Part shown: positions 3,999-6,992 of the stretch, one piece after another | Layout of the letters: every line of letters begins with the position of its first letter | Position numbering within the stretch: the stretch's first letter is position 1 | Assembly (NCBI GenBank): GCA_900554345.1 | Contig: USHH01000120.1 | Location: forward strand, 1-6,992 | Length of the DNA stretch: 6,992 nucleotides | Reading direction: 5' to 3' | Source: an uncultured Bacteroidales bacterium | GTDB taxonomy: Bacteria > Bacteroidota > Bacteroidia > Bacteroidales > Muribaculaceae | Program-made: the position numbers and the translations under genes | Notes under the pieces: model-generated | What the model was told of the DNA's origin: nothing | The model's database searches: none | Seen by the model: only the letters and a program-made list of their open reading frames with translations

Positions 3999-6620
3999 AT
4001 GACAGCTAACGAAATCAGAGAATCGTTTAAGTCTTTCTTCCGCGACCGCGGCCACAGGATAGTGCCCTCGGCCCCTATGGTGATCAAAGACGACCCGACG
4101 CTGATGTTTACCAACGCCGGCATGAACCAGTTTAAAGACATAATCCTCGGCAACCGTGTGCCGGAGTCTCGGCGCGTGGCCGACAGCCAGAAATGCCTTC
4201 GCGTTTCGGGCAAGCACAACGACCTCGAGGAGGTGGGCCACGACACATACCACCACACGATGTTCGAGATGCTCGGCAACTGGTCGTTTGGCGACTACTT
4301 CAAGAAGGAGGCCATCGACTGGGCCTGGGAGTATCTGGTTGACGTGCTGAAGCTCGACCCATCGCGTCTTTACGCGACGGTGTTCGAGGGATATGCTCCG
4401 GAGGGTCTTAGCCGCGACGACGAGGCAGCCTCCTACTGGGAGCAGCACCTGCCTGCCCCGCATATCATCAACGGCAACCGCCACGACAACTTCTGGGAAA
4501 TGGGCGACGTGGGTCCCTGCGGCCCCTGCAGCGAGATCCACATCGACCTACGCTCCGACGAGGAGCGTGCGGCCGTCGACGGCGCGTCGCTCGTGAATAA
4601 GGACAATCCACAGGTGATCGAGATCTGGAACCTGGTGTTCATGCAATACAACCGCAAGGCCGACGGCACCCTGGAGCCGCTCCCCGCCAAGGTGATCGAC
4701 ACCGGCATGGGCTTCGAGCGCCTCTGCATGGCCCTGCAGGGGAAGAAGTCGAACTACGACACCGACGTCTTCACCCCCATCATAAATGAGATCGGGCGCC
4801 TCAGCGGCAAGAAATACGGCGAAGACGAGAAGGTGGACATCGCCATGCGCGTCGTGGCCGACCATGTGCGCACCATCGCGTTCTCGATCGCCGACTCGCA
4901 GCTTCCCTCCAACGCCAAGGCCGGCTACGTGATCCGCCGCATCCTGCGCCGCGCCGTGAGATATGCCTACACCTTCCTGGGCAGTCAGGAGGCGTTCCTC
5001 TACCGTCTCGTGCCGGTGCTCGTGGCGGAGATGGGATCCTCCTATCCGGAGCTCGCCGCGCAGCAGACGCTGATCGAGAAGGTGATCAAGGAGGAGGAAG
5101 ACGCCTTCCTGCGCACCCTCGACAACGGCATCAAGCTGCTCGACTCCCTGATGGCGAAAGCCAAGGCAGCCGGAGAGAAGGAGATATCGGGCAAGGACGC
5201 CTTCACGCTCTACGACACGTTCGGCTTCCCGCTCGACCTCACGGAGCTCATACTCCGCGAGAACGGCATGACTCTGCGCCAGGAGGAGTTTGACGCCGAG
5301 ATGAAGAAGCAGAAGGAACGCGCCCGCCATGCGGCCGCCGTAGAGACAGGCGACTGGACGGTGGTCAACGACGGTGACCAAGAATTTGTGGGCTATGACC
5401 TCACCGAGACGCCGGCCCGCATCCTCCGCTGGCGCAAGGTGAAGCAGAAAGGAAAGGAATACTACCAGCTCATCCTCGACAGGACACCTTTCTATGCCGA
5501 GATGGGCGGCCAGGTGGGCGACAAGGGCGTGCTCATCGCTCCCGACGGCGAGACAGTGGAAATCTTCGACACCAAGCGCGAGAACAACATCGGCGTGCAT
5601 CTCACCCACAGGCTTCCCTCCGATCCGTCGGCCGAGTTCACGGCCCGCATCGACCTTGAGAGCCGCCGTGCCACATCTGCCAACCACTCAGCCACCCACC
5701 TCCTCCACCAGGCGCTGAGGGAGGTGCTCGGCGAGCATGTGGAGCAGAAAGGCTCGTTCGTGTCTCCCGACGTGCTCCGTTTCGACTTCTCGCATTTCCA
5801 GAAAGTGACGCCTGAGGAGATCCGTAAGGTCGAGCATATAGTCAACGACCGCATCCGCAAGGCCATACCTCTGGAAGAACGTCGCGAGATGCCCATCGCC
5901 GAGGCGCGCGAGCTGGGAGCGATGGCGCTCTTCGGCGAGAAATACGGCGACAAGGTGAGAGTGGTGAAATACGGCAACTCGATAGAGCTTTGCGGCGGCA
6001 CGCACGTGGCCAACACCGGCAACATCGGCATGGTGAGGATTCTCGGCGAGAGCTCCATCGCCGCCGGCATCCGCCGTATAGAGGCCGTCACCGGCCGTGG
6101 CGTGGAGGACGTGCTCGACAGGATGCAGGACTCGATGCGCGAGATCGCGGACTTCCTCGGCGGCGCCTCCGACGTGCGCCAGGCCGTGAAGAAAGCCATC
6201 GACGAGAACGAGGACCTGCGCCATCAGGTGACGGAGTTTGTGGCCGAGCGCACGCGCAACCTCATCAAGGAGACCCTGGCCTCGGCAAAAGACGTACACG
6301 GCGTGAAGGTGGCGCTCCTCACCGGCCCGCGTATCCCCGACATCGTAAAGAACGTGGCCTTCGGCATCCGCAAGGAGGCCAAGGAACCTACGGTGTTTGT
6401 GGGCGCCACCGTCAACCTCGACAAGCCGCTGCTGACCATCGCGCTCACCGACGACCTCGTGAAGGAGGGGCTCAACGCCTCGAAGGTGGTGAGGGAAGCC
6501 GCGAAGCTCATCAAGGGCGGCGGCGGCGGCCAGCCGTTCTTCGCACAGGCCGGCGGCAAGGACATTGACGGTCTCTCGGCAGCGGCTGACAAGGCTCTCG
6601 AGCTACTGAACCTTAAATAA
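3999..6620 (+). CDS. alaS: Alanyl-tRNA synthetase
   Basis: A complete 873-residue cytoplasmic class IIc synthetase that charges tRNA-Ala with alanine and hydrolyses mischarged Ser/Gly-tRNA-Ala. The length is close to the 875 or so residues of the E. coli enzyme. The catalytic core is at about 1-240: TLMFTNAGMNQFK at 34-46 (motif 1 region), GNWSFGDYFKK at 93-103 (motif 2), GDVGPCGPCSEIH at 169-181, and DTGMGFERL at 234-242 (motif 3). The tRNA-recognition region follows to about 450. The editing domain (about 550-700) has both zinc-binding pairs: HSATH with H563/H567 and CGGTH with C665/H669. The C-Ala domain has the glycine run GGGGG at 840-844, followed by QPFFAQAGG. No motif is missing, so charging and editing should both work. 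The ATG at 3999 lies in an A-rich leader without a Shine-Dalgarno, aligned with the usual family N-terminus. Confidence 0.99.
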   Translation: MTANEIRESFKSFFRDRGHRIVPSAPMVIKDDPTLMFTNAGMNQFKDIILGNRVPESRRVADSQKCLRVSGKHNDLEEVGHDTYHHTMFEMLGNWSFGDYFKKEAIDWAWEYLVDVLKLDPSRLYATVFEGYAPEGLSRDDEAASYWEQHLPAPHIINGNRHDNFWEMGDVGPCGPCSEIHIDLRSDEERAAVDGASLVNKDNPQVIEIWNLVFMQYNRKADGTLEPLPAKVIDTGMGFERLCMALQGKKSNYDTDVFTPIINEIGRLSGKKYGEDEKVDIAMRVVADHVRTIAFSIADSQLPSNAKAGYVIRRILRRAVRYAYTFLGSQEAFLYRLVPVLVAEMGSSYPELAAQQTLIEKVIKEEEDAFLRTLDNGIKLLDSLMAKAKAAGEKEISGKDAFTLYDTFGFPLDLTELILRENGMTLRQEEFDAEMKKQKERARHAAAVETGDWTVVNDGDQEFVGYDLTETPARILRWRKVKQKGKEYYQLILDRTPFYAEMGGQVGDKGVLIAPDGETVEIFDTKRENNIGVHLTHRLPSDPSAEFTARIDLESRRATSANHSATHLLHQALREVLGEHVEQKGSFVSPDVLRFDFSHFQKVTPEEIRKVEHIVNDRIRKAIPLEERREMPIAEARELGAMALFGEKYGDKVRVVKYGNSIELCGGTHVANTGNIGMVRILGESSIAAGIRRIEAVTGRGVEDVLDRMQDSMREIADFLGGASDVRQAVKKAIDENEDLRHQVTEFVAERTRNLIKETLASAKDVHGVKVALLTGPRIPDIVKNVAFGIRKEAKEPTVFVGATVNLDKPLLTIALTDDLVKEGLNASKVVREAAKLIKGGGGGQPFFAQAGGKDIDGLSAAADKALELLNLK

Positions 6621-6639
6621 CCTCAAAACATACAGAATT

Positions 6640-6992
6640 ATGAAAAGACTCATTGCAGGCATTATGACGCTGGTGACGGCAGTCGCCGTCTGGGGCGCCG
6701 ACTACACGGTGGTGGCGGCCAAAGCGAAGGTCTTCGACCAGCCAAGCGCTACGGGCTACGTGACGCAGAATGCCCAGAACCAGGATGTGACGGTGACGCC
6801 GGGGATGGCGTTCAAGGTCACCGACAGTGAGGGTGGCTGGGACGTGGTGGAGTACTCCCCCGGTCTTCGCGGCTACATCATGAAGACCATCGAGGCGGCA
6901 CCGTCGTCGCTCGGTGCGCCGGCTCCCGGCAGCTACAAGGTGGCCAACCATCCGACAGAGACGGTGACGGTGAGCAACGACGGCGGCAAGTG
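6640..6992 (+). CDS. Secreted protein with an SH3-like (SH3b) domain (3' truncated)
   Basis: An open frame from the ATG at 6640 runs off the window end, so only 117 residues are visible. The N-terminus MKRLIAGIMTLVTAVAVWGA is a signal peptide with likely cleavage after residue 20 (WGA|D). Residues about 22-82 fit a bacterial SH3-like domain: YTVVAAKAKVFDQPS as first strand and RT-loop equivalent, then a GMAFKV strand, a GGWDVVEY core with Trp67, and a closing RGYIMK strand. Bacterial SH3b domains often bind peptidoglycan peptides or act as envelope protein modules. After a Pro/Ala/Ser linker (86-97) a second segment begins (GSYKVANHPTETVTVS), whose fold I cannot tell. The gene starts 19 bp after the alaS stop, on the same strand, with no terminator between, so co-transcription is likely. 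There is no Shine-Dalgarno, only an A-rich leader. Its role is unknown. Confidence 0.8.
   Translation, partial: MKRLIAGIMTLVTAVAVWGADYTVVAAKAKVFDQPSATGYVTQNAQNQDVTVTPGMAFKVTDSEGGWDVVEYSPGLRGYIMKTIEAAPSSLGAPAPGSYKVANHPTETVTVSNDGGK

Noticed and set aside
4548..5687. A 379-codon open frame on the minus strand inside alaS, and a similar one at 5688-6299
   Set aside because: Antisense to a complete, motif-perfect alaS. Long antisense frames are expected in GC-rich genes with strong third-position bias, and the translation resembles no family.
3999..6620. Possible loss of editing or zinc binding in AlaRS
   Set aside because: H563, H567, C665 and H669 are all present, and the C-terminal glycine run is intact.

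Overview
The window looks like ordinary chromosome from a Bacteroidales bacterium of fairly high GC content. A gut lineage such as Muribaculaceae is possible, but that placement is only an impression. Four signs point to Bacteroidota. (1) The truncated first gene belongs to the PG_1098-type THUMP-like/methyltransferase-like family, typical of the phylum. (2) A FadL/OmpP1-type outer membrane protein carries the Bacteroidota version of the N-terminal NPAG signature. (3) No start codon has a convincing Shine-Dalgarno; leaders are A-rich instead. (4) The divergent intergenic region holds an exact TTTG-N20-TAnnTTTG promoter, the Bacteroidota sigma-ABfr pattern. I see no mobile element, CRISPR array, tRNA or rRNA.

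Layout: positions 1-798 (+) hold the 3' part of the methyltransferase-like gene. Its last 34 bases overlap the 3' end of a convergent gene, 765-2471 (-), for the FadL-like outer membrane protein. Upstream of that on the same strand, after 62 bp, lies 2534-3727 (-), a secreted low-complexity protein with a Trp-Gly-Pro repeat block, an Asn/Thr-rich stretch and a Gly/Ser/Arg tail. These two probably form one envelope operon. A 271-bp AT-rich divergent region (3728-3998) separates it from alaS, 3999-6620 (+), a complete alanyl-tRNA synthetase. Nineteen bases after alaS a secreted SH3-like-domain protein starts at 6640 and runs off the window end.

The alaS gene is housekeeping and complete in every diagnostic motif. 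The least conventional content is the envelope pair: an exported protein with 18 Trp in 53 residues, all on one parity, beside a porin-like barrel with a 7-residue Trp/Asp tandem duplication. Also notable is an inverted repeat spanning the predicted alaS transcription start, which invites comparison with known AlaRS autoregulation in E. coli. I did not find a convincing new multi-gene system.
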